Counted from the stretch's first letter, positions 8,256-17,062 are shown. The stretch is DNA of 64,000 nt from Burkholderiaceae bacterium (GCA_913776825.1 CAJYPV010000027.1:310001-374000); one strand, 5' to 3'. Numbers and translations are program-made. The notes: generated from the letters alone by a model not told the origin.

Positions 8256-9256
8256 CGCGCGCCTCCCATCGACACCTTGCGGCGATGCATCAGCCACAGC
8301 AGGTAGCTGCCGCCCAGCAGCGCGGTGATGATGCCCACCGGCAGCTCCTGCGGCGCAATCACCCAGCGCGCGCCGACATCGGCGGCCAGCAGCAGCACGC
8401 CGCCGGTGAGCGCCGACAGCAGCAACAGCGCGCCGTGGGTGGTCGGTCCCCAACTGCGCACCAGATGGGGTGCGACCAGACCGACGAAAGCGATCAATCC
8501 GCATTGCGCCACCGTCGCGCCGGTGGCCAGCGACAACGCGCCGATCAGCAGCAGTCGGATCAGGCTGAGCCGTTGGCCGAGCGAGCGGGCGGTGTCCTCG
8601 CCGAGGGTGAGCGCATCCAGCGCGCGGCTGCAGCCCAGCGACACCAGCAGGCACAGCACCAGGGCCAGCGCCATCACCTGAACCGCGCTCCAGCCCACAT
8701 AGCCGGTGCTGCCCAGCATGAAGGCCTGCATCGCGCGCAAGATGTCGGGATTCATCAGCGCCAGCAGCGACGAGGCCGATCCCAGCACCACGCCCACCAC
8801 CACGCCGGCGAGCAGCAGCCGCAGTGTCTGTTCCACACCGCGCGCCAGCGTCAGCGACAGCAGCACCGCCAGCACCGCGCCGGTCGAGGCCGCGCCCGTC
8901 ATGCCGATGCGCAGGGCGAGCGCGGTGGCGGCGGGCGACAGACCCACCGAAAAGTTCAGCACCGCCACGCCCAGCGACGCGCCCGCCGAGCTGCCGAGCA
9001 GATACGGATCGGCCAGCGGATTGCGGAACAGACCCTGCGCGACCGCCCCAGCCAGCGCCAGCAGGGCGCCGGCCAGCCACGCTCCGAGCGAGCGCGGGGC
9101 GCGGATGTCCCACAGGATCTGCCGCAAGGCGGGATCGGTGTCGGTCCATGCATGAAAGCCGGTGCTGCCGATGGACAGCCCCAGCATCAGCAGGCCGGCC
9201 GACAGCATGCCCAGCGCCACCAGCTGGACGAGCGTGCGGCGGTTCATCGCCAGCAT
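8252..9256 (-). CDS. btuC: Corrinoid ABC transporter permease BtuC
   Basis: A FecCD-family inner-membrane permease of 334 residues with many hydrophobic helices. The family motif NPLADPYLLGSSAGASLG near residue 95 and GLIAFVGLVAPHLVR near residue 260, the coupling region for the ATPase, are clear. The start at MLAMNRRT (9256) forms a TGATG overlap with the btuF stop, and the stop overlaps the btuD start. Together with BtuF and BtuD it moves B12 or cobinamide from periplasm to cytoplasm. Confidence 0.94.
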   Translation of the reverse strand: MLAMNRRTLVQLVALGMLSAGLLMLGLSIGSTGFHAWTDTDPALRQILWDIRAPRSLGAWLAGALLALAGAVAQGLFRNPLADPYLLGSSAGASLGVAVLNFSVGLSPAATALALRIGMTGAASTGAVLAVLLSLTLARGVEQTLRLLLAGVVVGVVLGSASSLLALMNPDILRAMQAFMLGSTGYVGWSAVQVMALALVLCLLVSLGCSRALDALTLGEDTARSLGQRLSLIRLLLIGALSLATGATVAQCGLIAFVGLVAPHLVRSWGPTTHGALLLLSALTGGVLLLAADVGARWVIAPQELPVGIITALLGGSYLLWLMHRRKVSMGGAR

Positions 9257-10257
9257 CAGCGCATGCCTCCGGGCGGGGCGGTGAAGGGCGCGGTCGGCCA
9301 GCTCACCGGACCTGCGGCCGCGTCGCGCAGGCAACGCGCCATCAGCGCAGCGGCTTCCGACATGCGCGGACCCGGCCGCACCAGCACATCCGACTCCGCG
9401 GGCAGCCAGACACAGATCTTCTGTTGGCGCACCGCGCGGATGGTCTGCCAACCCGGCCGTTGCGGCAGCCCGGCGGCATTGCGTTGTCCGACCATGATCA
9501 CCTGCGGGTCGGCGCGGACGATGGTCTCCGGATTGAGCTTGGGGAACGGACCCAGCTCGGGCGGCAGGATGTTGCGCGCGCCCAGCCGGGTGAGCATCTC
9601 GCCGATGAAGGAGTTGCTGCCTGCGCCGTAGGGGCCGGCATCGACCTCGTAATAGACCGTCAGGCCGCGCGCGGCGGGCGGCAGGCTGGCGGCGCTTTGG
9701 GTCAGGTGGCCATCGATGCGGTTCCACAGACGCCGCGCCTCGTCAGACCGCTGCAGCACCTGGCCGACCTTGCCCAGCACGCGCTGCACATCGCTCATGC
9801 TTTTCGGCTCGAGGGCGATGACCCGGATGCCCAGCGCTTCGAGCCGATCGATGACGCGCGCGGAGATGCCCAGCAGCACCACATCGGGCTTGAGCGCGAC
9901 CAGCATCTCGATGCCGGTGTCGTCCAGCCCGCCGAGCTTGGGCAGGCTCTGCACCCGCGCGGGGAAGTTGGAGTAGCGGTCCACGCCGACCAGCTTGTCG
10001 CAGTCGCCCAGCTCGCAGACGGTTTCCGTCAGCGAGGGCAGCAGGCTGACGATGCGGCGCGGCTTGTCGGGCAGCGTCACCGTGACGCCGCGGTCGTCCT
10101 TGAGCGACAGCGGCTCGGCCTGCGCCGTCGGGCTGGTCCCCAGGGCGGCCAGCGCGATCAGCGAGATCAGCGAGATCAGCGCGGCGCTCGGACCCGACCA
10201 TCGTCCGATCGATGGGCGCTGGCGGGCGTTGGCAGTCGGCGGGTTGTGCATGGGCAT
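9256..10257 (-). CDS. btuF: Periplasmic cobalamin-binding protein BtuF
   Basis: A class III helical-backbone substrate-binding protein (333 residues from MPMHNPP). A hydrophobic signal segment AALISLISLIALAALG is followed by a likely cleavage after AQA. The mature part has RIVSLLPSLTETVCELG and LVGVDRYSNFP, typical of BtuF. An alternative start at 10407 (MNATRMCTTRR) overlaps the cobU stop as ATGA and would add 50 residues before the signal segment. That joint is attractive, but the extension is too long for an ordinary signal peptide, so 10257 was chosen. Confidence 0.9.
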   Translation of the reverse strand: MPMHNPPTANARQRPSIGRWSGPSAALISLISLIALAALGTSPTAQAEPLSLKDDRGVTVTLPDKPRRIVSLLPSLTETVCELGDCDKLVGVDRYSNFPARVQSLPKLGGLDDTGIEMLVALKPDVVLLGISARVIDRLEALGIRVIALEPKSMSDVQRVLGKVGQVLQRSDEARRLWNRIDGHLTQSAASLPPAARGLTVYYEVDAGPYGAGSNSFIGEMLTRLGARNILPPELGPFPKLNPETIVRADPQVIMVGQRNAAGLPQRPGWQTIRAVRQQKICVWLPAESDVLVRPGPRMSEAAALMARCLRDAAAGPVSWPTAPFTAPPGGMR

Positions 10258-10403
10258 GGCCGAGGGAACCCGGGTGGAGGTGATGGAGGCGTCTGACGTG
10301 ACGACCGAAGATGAGAAGCGAGTCGATGCAGTGAGGTCGTCGATCGCAGCGGTCTTTCGGACCGCGACGCGGGGGCGGCGTGTCGTGCACATGCGGGTGG
10401 CGT

Positions 10404-10997
10404 TCATGACTGGTGATCCTGAGGGCCGAGGTCGATCGACGGATCGTCCAGATCCTGCACCGGGTGCGTCCAGGGCTGGCCGGCGACCATCAGCGTGAGT
10501 TGCGCGCAATGCCGCGCCACCAGCTGATTGAGCCGGCCCAGCTCGTCCACATAGGCGCGCACCTCGCGGCCCATCGGCATCACGCCCCAGCCGACCTCGT
10601 TGGAGACGAACAGCACCGGCGAGGCCAGCGTGGGCAGCAGCCGCTGCAGCGTGGCGCATTCGCCGCGCCAGTCCTCCCAGCGGGGTTCGCCCGCCATGGG
10701 CATCAGCCAGTTGGTGAGCCACAGGGTCAGGCAGTCCACCAGCAGCAGCCGGTCCGGCGCGGCGTGCTCGCGCAGCGTGTCGGCCAGTTGCAGCGGCGCT
10801 TCGACGGTGTCGAAGCCGGCCGGACGATCGGCACGGTGGCGGGCGATGCGGTCGCGCATCTCGTCGTCATGCGCCTGGGCGGTGGCGACGACGAGCACGC
10901 GTCGCGCGCCGTCGGCCTGCCAGCGCAGGGCGAGTCGTTCCGCGTGGCGCGACTTGCCACTGCGTTGTCCACCCACGATCAGGTGATGCGCGGCCAT
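10404..10997 (-). CDS. cobU: Bifunctional adenosylcobinamide kinase/guanylyltransferase CobU (CobP)
   Basis: Phosphorylates adenosylcobinamide and then forms GDP-cobinamide, the acceptor of the alpha-ribazole tail. Walker A GGQRSGKSRHAE lies at the N terminus, ARHRADRP carries the guanylylation His region, and LLLVDCLTLWLTNWL and FVSNEVGWGVMP are family signatures. The ATG at 10997 (MAAHHLIVGG, 197 residues) has a good AAGGA eight bases upstream. A longer frame to 11111 lacks family similarity. Confidence 0.95.
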   Translation of the reverse strand: MAAHHLIVGGQRSGKSRHAERLALRWQADGARRVLVVATAQAHDDEMRDRIARHRADRPAGFDTVEAPLQLADTLREHAAPDRLLLVDCLTLWLTNWLMPMAGEPRWEDWRGECATLQRLLPTLASPVLFVSNEVGWGVMPMGREVRAYVDELGRLNQLVARHCAQLTLMVAGQPWTHPVQDLDDPSIDLGPQDHQS

Positions 10998-11117
10998 CTG
11001 GTTCCTTCTGCGCGGCGCTGGCGCACTGCTGGAGATCGAGCCCGGAATCGACGGTCCGCCTGCGTGGCTCGACGCCACGACGTCCTGAAGCGGACCGCCG
11101 GATGTCGCCATGGGCGG

Positions 11118-13058
11118 TCAGAGCGACGGCGAATAGCGCAGCATCACGAACCAGGTCCGTGGCGCTTGCGCGTAGTTGTTGGCGGTCATGTAGCGGCGGT
11201 CGAACAGGTTGTCGACGTTGAGCTGCAGGCGCCAGTCCTTGGAGAGCTGGGTGCGGGCATCGAGGTTCCACAAACCATAGCCGGCCAAGGGAGTGGTGTT
11301 GGCGGCGTTGTCCCAGCGCGCACCCGCCGCTTCCCAATTGGCACCGAAGGTCCAGTCGGGCAGGCCGCTGGGCTGCAGGTCGGCGCGCAGGCTGGCGAAA
11401 CGACGGGCACGACGTTGCAGCGTCTTGCCGGTGCTGTCATCGGTGGGATCGCTGAGATCGACATGACCCGTCCAGCGCACCGGTCCGGTCTGCGCGGCGG
11501 CTTTCAGGCTGGTACCTCGCAGCGTGGCGCGGGCCACGTTGCCATAGCAGCCGACGGTCGATCGGCAGGTGCCGGCCGCGCCGAAGGCGATCAGGTCGGT
11601 GACGCGGTTGCGATAGGTCGTCAGACCGAGTTCCAGGTCGTCCCGGGTCCAGTCCAGGCCGACTTCCTGGTTGTGGCCGCGCTCCGCGCGCAGCGGCTCG
11701 ACGCCCGGCAGGCTGGTGTTGGGGCCATAGACGCTGCCCATCTGATAGAGCGTCGGCGCGCGGAAGGCATTGCCCGCCGCCGCAGTGAGGCGCCAGCCGC
11801 CGCCCAGCCGATAGCCGGCCGCCAGCGTGCCGGTGTGGATCTGGCCGAAATTGCTGTCGTCATCGCGGCGGCCATGGGCTTGCAGACTGAATGGGCCCGC
11901 GCTCAGCAAATAGCTGAGGCCGATCGCGTTGTCGTGGCGCTCATCGGTGCCGGCAGGCACCAGCGCGGTGTTGTCGAGGCGGTCTTCGCGTCGCTCCAGC
12001 AGCGCGTTGATCTGCTGGTGCTCATCGAGTTGGTAGAAGCTTTGCAGCGAGGCGGTCCTTACCCGCGTCTTGCTCAGGTAGGGTGACGTCGGTCGGGTCT
12101 CCAGCGTCTGGCGGGATTCGGCCAGATCGAGCTGGGTCGTCCAGGCCGGTTGCCACTGCGCGTTCCAGCCCAGGCGGGCGGCTTCGCTGGTGGTGAGGGT
12201 GCGGTCGTCGGCGTTCTTGCCGGCGTCGTAGCCGCTGTCGGTGCGGCTCTTCAGGCCTATCAGCTCGAGCCGATGTCCGGCTGCGATGCGGCCGCCCAGG
12301 CGCAGGCTGGCGCTGTAGTTGCGCCAGCCGTCCTTGTCGGCGTTGTAGCTGCTGCTCTTGGTGTTGGTGAAGCCATTGAAGCCGGTGCCGCGTTCACCGC
12401 TGAGGGCGGCGGCGTAATCGAAGGCGCGGTCACCGCCGGACACGCTGGCGTCGGCCTTCACCTGACCGAGGTTGCCGGCGCCGAGACCGAGGTCGACCTG
12501 CGGCCAGCCCGCGCCTTTGCGGGTGAAGATCTGCACCACGCCGCCAATCGCGTCCGAGCCGTACAGCGCGCTGGCCGGGCCTTTCAGCACTTCGACGCGC
12601 TCGATCTGGGAGAGCGGCAGGTTCTGCCAATCCGCGCCGCCGGTGGATTGTGATTCGACCCGGACCCCATCGATCAGCACGATGGTGTGACGCGATTCCG
12701 CGCCACGCACGAACAGCGAGGTGTTGGTGCCCGGGCCGCCGTTGCGGGTCATCTCCAGGCCTGCGCGCTGGCGCAGCAGGTCGGCCACATTGCCGTAGCC
12801 CTGGCGCTCGATATCAGCGCGGGGAATGACGGTGAGGTCGCCCAGCACGTCGGCCAGGCGCATCGGGCTGCGTGTGCCGGTGATGGTGACATCGTCCAGC
12901 GACCGCACACCGGAGGTGTCAGGGCTGGGCGCGGCCAGGGCGACGCCGCTGGCGCCGAAAAGGAGAGCGGCAGACAGCGCGGCCGAGGCCAGCGCCGACG
13001 GCGTAGGGACGTGCAGCGATCGGGCGCGAGGCCGGATGCGCGAGGCGGGGGACAGCAT
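11118..13058 (-). CDS. btuB: TonB-dependent cobalamin outer-membrane receptor BtuB
   Basis: A TonB-dependent transporter of 646 residues from MLSPASRI. The signal peptide is about residues 1-40, followed by a TonB-box-like LDDVTITGTRSP and a plug domain with VLIDGVRV and GPASALYGSDAIGGVVQIF. A 22-strand-type barrel ends in MLRYSPSL. A cobalamin riboswitch lies directly upstream and only B12 genes follow, so the ligand is very probably cobalamin or cobinamide. The open frame extends to 13169, but that part would cover the riboswitch 3' side. Confidence 0.93.
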   Translation of the reverse strand: MLSPASRIRPRARSLHVPTPSALASAALSAALLFGASGVALAAPSPDTSGVRSLDDVTITGTRSPMRLADVLGDLTVIPRADIERQGYGNVADLLRQRAGLEMTRNGGPGTNTSLFVRGAESRHTIVLIDGVRVESQSTGGADWQNLPLSQIERVEVLKGPASALYGSDAIGGVVQIFTRKGAGWPQVDLGLGAGNLGQVKADASVSGGDRAFDYAAALSGERGTGFNGFTNTKSSSYNADKDGWRNYSASLRLGGRIAAGHRLELIGLKSRTDSGYDAGKNADDRTLTTSEAARLGWNAQWQPAWTTQLDLAESRQTLETRPTSPYLSKTRVRTASLQSFYQLDEHQQINALLERREDRLDNTALVPAGTDERHDNAIGLSYLLSAGPFSLQAHGRRDDDSNFGQIHTGTLAAGYRLGGGWRLTAAAGNAFRAPTLYQMGSVYGPNTSLPGVEPLRAERGHNQEVGLDWTRDDLELGLTTYRNRVTDLIAFGAAGTCRSTVGCYGNVARATLRGTSLKAAAQTGPVRWTGHVDLSDPTDDSTGKTLQRRARRFASLRADLQPSGLPDWTFGANWEAAGARWDNAANTTPLAGYGLWNLDARTQLSKDWRLQLNVDNLFDRRYMTANNYAQAPRTWFVMLRYSPSL

Positions 13059-13139
13059 GAGGAGAACCAGCAACGATCCGGGCGCCAGCTCTCCCGCAGG
13101 CACCCGTGACACGACGCGCCATCCGGGGATGACGCGTCT

Positions 13140-13330
13140 CCTGTTGGCCGGTCTCCGGGCTGGTGGCACGATGCCTGTGTCCTTCCCAGCGTGTCAGGGA
13201 GGAAGGCACTGCGGCACGCTGCGCGGCGTGAGAGCGTCCTGAAGCGGTCCGACGGCGGTCAAACCCTCGCCATGGCACGGCCATGGAGATGATTCGCGCC
13301 GGGCGGTCCATCCTGCATCGGATCGATCTC
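13140..13330 (-). promoter_or_regulatory. Cobalamin riboswitch in the btuB leader
   Basis: On the minus strand the 3' B12 box AGCCCGGAGACCGGCC lies at 13161-13146, matching the known consensus AGYCMGGAGACCKGCC. It is preceded by the CTGGGAAGG element with a complementary GCCTTCC, as in the cobalamin-riboswitch core. The 5' half, up to about 13330, is less easy to align, so the outer boundary is approximate. The leader starts the whole B12 operon, where it would repress expression when adenosylcobalamin is abundant. Confidence 0.75.
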
Positions 13331-13652
13331 GACTCGCGGAGCGTGGTGCAGCGCATCCCTCCACGCCAGTGGACGTGGGGACAGGCATGGCCGGCCTTCG
13401 TCGACAGACCTCCGGGCGCTCGCACTGGTGGGGCGCGTCCTCGTGATGACCGAGGGCCGCAATGGGCGCAAGCGCGATGGGAGGTGTTGTCGGGTCGTGG
13501 CCGGCGACCACTTACCGTTGCGGGGACAGCTCAGGTTGGCTGAAGTCTCGTTGAGACCGCGGCTCCCTGATTCCCGTTTAACTGCACAGGCGCAATGCCT
13601 GCACGAGCACCAACGGGGCGCATTCTAGCGGCGCATGCCTGCGGGCTCATGG
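13331..13652. other. Intergenic stretch without recognised gene
   Basis: Lies between the riboswitch and the stop of the Lys/Pro-rich protein gene. Short frames exist on both strands but none has a ribosome binding site or recognisable motifs. The btuB promoter should be here, but I cannot point to convincing -35 and -10 boxes. Confidence 0.5.
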
Positions 13653-14312
13653 CTAGAGTTCCGGCAGCGGCGGCTGCGAGGGTTTGGGCAGCTTGGGCGA
13701 GGGATGCGGCGTGTCGGGACTGCCAGGCTGCTTGGGGACGGTGGGCTTCGGGTTCTTCGGCGTGCTGGGCTTGGGGTCCTTCGGCTTGGCTGGGGAGGTG
13801 TCCTTCGGCTTCCGTTTTTTGGGATCCTTGGGCGTCGCGGGGCGGCGATCGGTCACCGGCTGGCCGGCGGGGGCTGCGCGCAGGCTGTCGCGAATGGCGG
13901 AGGGGGCGGCCGGTCGGCGGGATTCGAAGTCCAGGCGTTCTCGACGCAAGGTGTTGGAGTCGCTGGCGTCCCGCCGCGCGCGCTGCTGCGCGGCCTGGCG
14001 CTGATCGGGCGTGACGCGATCTTCGGGAAGGTCCAGCGCGCGCCCGGGTGACGCATCCGGACAGGGCGAATCGCGCAAGTCCTGACCCTGTGGCCCGCAG
14101 CGGTAGTAGCGGCTGGGCCCGGGCCGGGTGCCTGGCAGGGCACTGCGGGGGGCGGCGTTCGTCGGCGCCTCGACGGAAGTCGATTCCGTCAGCGCGGTCG
14201 CAGCGGCCGGCAAGGCCATGCTCAAAGTGCCGACCGCCACGCAGGCGGTCGCCGCTCCCGTCCACAACCACTTGATCACGGAGAGACACAGTGGCTGCGG
14301 TGAGGAGGACAT
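13653..14312 (-). CDS. Exported Lys/Pro-rich protein with DUF4124-like N-terminal part
   Basis: 219 residues, function unknown. An N-terminal hydrophobic segment (about residues 15-40, ending AAATALTES) looks like a signal peptide. The motif YYRCGPQGQDLRDSPC resembles the DUF4124 family of periplasmic proteins (two Cys around a short loop). The C-terminal third is a low-complexity tail of KPKDP, KPSTPK and KPTVPK units that could bind the cell wall or polyanions. The ATG lies one base after the pth stop, so it is probably co-translated with pth. Confidence 0.75.
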   Translation of the reverse strand: MSSSPQPLCLSVIKWLWTGAATACVAVGTLSMALPAAATALTESTSVEAPTNAAPRSALPGTRPGPSRYYRCGPQGQDLRDSPCPDASPGRALDLPEDRVTPDQRQAAQQRARRDASDSNTLRRERLDFESRRPAAPSAIRDSLRAAPAGQPVTDRRPATPKDPKKRKPKDTSPAKPKDPKPSTPKNPKPTVPKQPGSPDTPHPSPKLPKPSQPPLPEL

Positions 14313-14313
14313 G

Positions 14314-15111
14314 TCAGGCCTTTGAGGTCTTGCCGTCAGCCGGTGGGGCGGATGCCGCGTCCGATGACGGTGAGGAGGTGGAGGAAGGCGATGACGCGCG
14401 TGCGATCACCGTGCTGGACGCATTGGCGTCAGCCGCCGCGGGCGCAGCGGGCGCGGATGGGCCGGCAGGAACGGTGGCGAGGGCGGGGCGTCCGTCCACC
14501 GACGCGGCCGGGCGCGGCGGCTTCGGACGCGGGGGTTTGGCGTGGATCTTGGTCAGCGCCTTGTCCATGTCGCCCTTGAGCATGAAGGGCAGAGCCTCCA
14601 TGGATTTGGCGATGCAGTCGTCCAGCGACTGGCGCTCCGACAGCGGCGGCTTGCGCAGCACATAGTTGGCGACTTCCGCCTTGTGGCCCGGATGACCGAT
14701 GCCCAGGCGCAGGCGCCAGAAGTTGGGCGAGCCGAGCTGTGCCTGCATGTCCTTCAAGCCGTTGTGGCCGCCATTGCCGCCGCCTTGCTTGAATTTCATT
14801 TCGCCGGGCTGCAGATCCAGTTCGTCGTGGATGGCGAGGATCTGCTCGGGCGGGATCTTGAAGAAGCGGGCCAGCGCCGACACCGACTTGCCCGACAAAT
14901 TCATGTAGGTCATCGGCTGCAGCAGCCAGATGGGGCCGTCGGTGCCGGGGGCGTTGTTCACCCGCGCGACCAGGCCGTGGTAGTTGCGGTCCGGCTGAAG
15001 GGTGGCGCCCAGGCTGCGTGCGAGGGTGTCGATCCACCAGAAACCCGCGTTGTGGCGCGTGTCTTCGTATTCGGTGCCGGGATTGCCCAGGCCAACAAAA
15101 AGTCGAATCAT
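14314..15111 (-). CDS. pth: Peptidyl-tRNA hydrolase
   Basis: Recycles peptidyl-tRNA dropped by ribosomes. Family motifs are VGLGNPGTEYEDTRHNAG (with the catalytic His), QPMTYMNLSG, IHDELDL and GGGNGGHNGL. The enzyme proper ends near residue 200. An extra tail of some 65 residues, rich in Pro, Ala and Ser, makes the product 265 residues against about 190-205 usually. It sits in the common betaproteobacterial order prs-rplY-pth. Confidence 0.96.
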   Translation of the reverse strand: MIRLFVGLGNPGTEYEDTRHNAGFWWIDTLARSLGATLQPDRNYHGLVARVNNAPGTDGPIWLLQPMTYMNLSGKSVSALARFFKIPPEQILAIHDELDLQPGEMKFKQGGGNGGHNGLKDMQAQLGSPNFWRLRLGIGHPGHKAEVANYVLRKPPLSERQSLDDCIAKSMEALPFMLKGDMDKALTKIHAKPPRPKPPRPAASVDGRPALATVPAGPSAPAAPAAADANASSTVIARASSPSSTSSPSSDAASAPPADGKTSKA

Positions 15112-15140
15112 GGTGCGGGATTATCGATGGCGCGGACAAG

Positions 15141-15166
15141 AAAAAAGGCCCCGCTGAGCGGGGCCT
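15141..15166 (-). terminator. Rho-independent terminator after rplY
   Basis: Read on the minus strand: GGCCCCGCTCAGCGGGGCC followed by six T. An eight-pair GC stem with a short loop, located 50-75 bases after the rplY stop and before pth. Confidence 0.9.
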
Positions 15167-15216
15167 TCGTGGGGGTGGGCACCCGCTCTGAAGGGGGTGT
15201 CCGGGAAGTCGAAGTC

Positions 15217-15837
15217 TTACTTCTTCTTCTTGCCCTTGCCAGCGTCCGGTGCCGGAGCAGCGGCGACGACGATCTCTTCCACCACGGCCGGGACCGGGGT
15301 CGCGACCACCGGGTTCGGCTTGCCGTGGGTGACGATCTTGATGTGATCGGCCACCTTCAGGTCGTTCACGTGCACCGAGTGACCCATGGTCAGGTTGCTC
15401 AGGTCCACTTCGATGAACTCGGGCAGCTGTTGCGCCAGGCAGGTGATTTCCACTTGGGTGATCACGTGGTTGACGGTGCCCTTGTCGGTCTTGACGGCCG
15501 GCGACTCGGCTTCGCCCACGAAGTGCAGCGGCACCTTCTTGGTGATCTTGGTGGTGGCATCCACGCGCTGGAAGTCCACGTGCAGCACTTGCTGCTTGTA
15601 CGGGTGCATCTGGTAGTCACGCAGCAGCACCTGGGTGGTGGCGCCGTTCAGTTCCATGTCGAGGATGGAGCTGTGGAAAGCTTCCTTCTTCATGGCGTGG
15701 AACAGGGCGTTGTGGTCCAGCTCGATGTTGGTGGGCTCGCCAGCACCGTAAACGATACCGGGCACCTTGCCAGCGTGACGCAGGCGGCGGCTCGCTCCGG
15801 TCCCCTGCAGCTTGCGCTCAAAAGCGACGAATTTCAT
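15217..15837 (-). CDS. rplY: 50S ribosomal protein L25 (Ctc form)
   Basis: A 5S rRNA-binding protein with the C-terminal TL5/Ctc domain. Starting MKFVAFERKLQGTGASRRLR at 15837 it is 206 residues. GKVPGIVYG and LLRDYQMHPYKQQVLHVDFQ are conserved. A GGAG ribosome site lies just before the ATG (GGAGTGAATATG). The upstream in-frame ATG (MGAFRHIG) has no such site. The tail is Lys-rich (GKGKKKK). A hairpin GAAACGCC...GGCGTTTC at about 15854-15874 lies in its leader. Confidence 0.96.
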   Translation of the reverse strand: MKFVAFERKLQGTGASRRLRHAGKVPGIVYGAGEPTNIELDHNALFHAMKKEAFHSSILDMELNGATTQVLLRDYQMHPYKQQVLHVDFQRVDATTKITKKVPLHFVGEAESPAVKTDKGTVNHVITQVEITCLAQQLPEFIEVDLSNLTMGHSVHVNDLKVADHIKIVTHGKPNPVVATPVPAVVEEIVVAAAPAPDAGKGKKKK

Positions 15838-15912
15838 ATTCACTCCAATGTGACGAAACGCCCCCATGGCGTTTCGGTGTGAAGGCCCCGCGACCAGGCG
15901 CCTTCGTTGAAA

Positions 15913-15942
15913 GGCCGCTGTCCTTGCGAACAGCGGCCGATG
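15913..15942 (-). terminator. Probable terminator after prs
   Basis: On the minus strand GGCCGCTGT-TCGCAAGG-ACAGCGGCC followed by TTTC, 15-40 bases past the prs stop. The stem is strong but the T-tract is short, so termination may be partial and rplY may also receive read-through. Confidence 0.7.
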
Positions 15943-15952
15943 CGCAGGCGAA

Positions 15953-16915
15953 TCAGAAGTTCATGTTCTGTTCGCTGAACAGCGAGGTGACCGACTCGCC
16001 GTCCGAGATGCGACGGATCGTCTCGGCGAACAGGAAGGCCACCGACAGCTGACGGATCTTGCCGCAGGCCTTGGCGGCTTCCGACAGCGGAATCGTGTTG
16101 CTGATCACGACCTCATCCAGCTGCGATCCGGCGATGCGCTCGATGGCGGGGCCGGAGAGGATGGGGTGGGTGCAGTAAGCGAAGACGCGCTTGGCGCCGC
16201 GGTCCTTCAGGACTTCGGCCGCCTTCACCAGCGTGCCGGCGGTGTCGATCATGTCGTCCATGATCACGCAGTTGCGGCCGTCGATCTCGCCGATGACATG
16301 CATCACTTCGCTGACATTGGCGGCGGGGCGGCGCTTGTCGATGATTGCCAGATCGCAACCCAGCTGCTTGGCCAGCGCACGGGCGCGGACCACGCCGCCG
16401 ACGTCCGGGCTCACGACGACCAGGTCGGAGTAGTTGCGCGACTTGAGGTCGGACAGCAGGACCGGCGAGGCGTAGATGTTGTCGACCGGGATGTCGAAGA
16501 AGCCCTGGATCTGGTCAGCGTGCAGGTCCATCGTGAGCACGCGCTCGACGCCGACGGTTTCCAGCAGGTTGGCGACGACCTTGGCCGAGATCGGCACGCG
16601 GGTGCTTCGAGGACGACGGTCCTGGCGGGCATAGCCGAAGTAGGGGATCACGGCCGTGATGCGGCGTGCGCTGGCGCGCTTCAACGCATCGACCATGATG
16701 AGCAGCTCCATCAGGTTCTCGTTGGTCGGAGCGCACGTCGGCTGAATCACGAAAACGTCACGAGCGCGGACGTTTTGCTGGATTTCGACGGTGACTTCGC
16801 CATCCGAGAAACGACCGACCACGGCTTTGCCGAGCTCAAGGCCCAGATGCGTGGCGATTTCTTTGGAGAGCGACGGGTTAGCGTTACCCGTGAAGAGGAC
16901 GGTATTGAGCAGCAC
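15953..16915 (-). CDS. prs: Ribose-phosphate pyrophosphokinase
   Basis: Makes PRPP from ribose 5-phosphate and ATP. The 320 residues include FSDGEVTVEIQQNVRARDVF, the flexible-loop YFGYARQDRRPRSTRVPIS, the MDLHADQIQGFFD helix and the PRPP-binding VIMDDMIDTAGTL. Length and motifs are those of class I PRPP synthetases. tRNA-Gln and ispE lie immediately upstream on the same strand. Confidence 0.98.
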   Translation of the reverse strand: MLLNTVLFTGNANPSLSKEIATHLGLELGKAVVGRFSDGEVTVEIQQNVRARDVFVIQPTCAPTNENLMELLIMVDALKRASARRITAVIPYFGYARQDRRPRSTRVPISAKVVANLLETVGVERVLTMDLHADQIQGFFDIPVDNIYASPVLLSDLKSRNYSDLVVVSPDVGGVVRARALAKQLGCDLAIIDKRRPAANVSEVMHVIGEIDGRNCVIMDDMIDTAGTLVKAAEVLKDRGAKRVFAYCTHPILSGPAIERIAGSQLDEVVISNTIPLSEAAKACGKIRQLSVAFLFAETIRRISDGESVTSLFSEQNMNF

Positions 16916-16985
16916 AGCAGGCCATCCCTGAGAGATTTATGGCCCGGTGGCCAACCCAGCGGGTCCCGGATTGAAACTAAGAATT

Positions 16986-17062
16986 TGGCAGGGGAGGAAG
17001 GACTCGAACCCTCGCATGTCGGAATCAAAATCCGATGCCTTGACCAACTTGGCGACTCCCCT
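16986..17062 (-). tRNA. tRNA-Gln (anticodon TTG)
   Basis: On the minus strand AGGGGAG pairs with CTCCCCT. The D arm TCGCCAAGTTGGTCAAGGC, anticodon stem-loop CGGATTTTGATTCCG (anticodon TTG), T arm AGGGTTCGAGTCCTT and an encoded CCA (16986-16988) are all present. It sits between ispE and prs, a common Burkholderiales arrangement. Confidence 0.96.

Noticed and set aside
8256..9149. Extension of the btuD frame across btuC
   Set aside because: It overlaps the whole btuC gene in another frame; the ATG at 8255 forms the expected ATGA joint.
13283..13543. Plus-strand 86-codon frame opposite the riboswitch region
   Set aside because: No ribosome site or motif and it overlaps the conserved RNA element; treated as chance.
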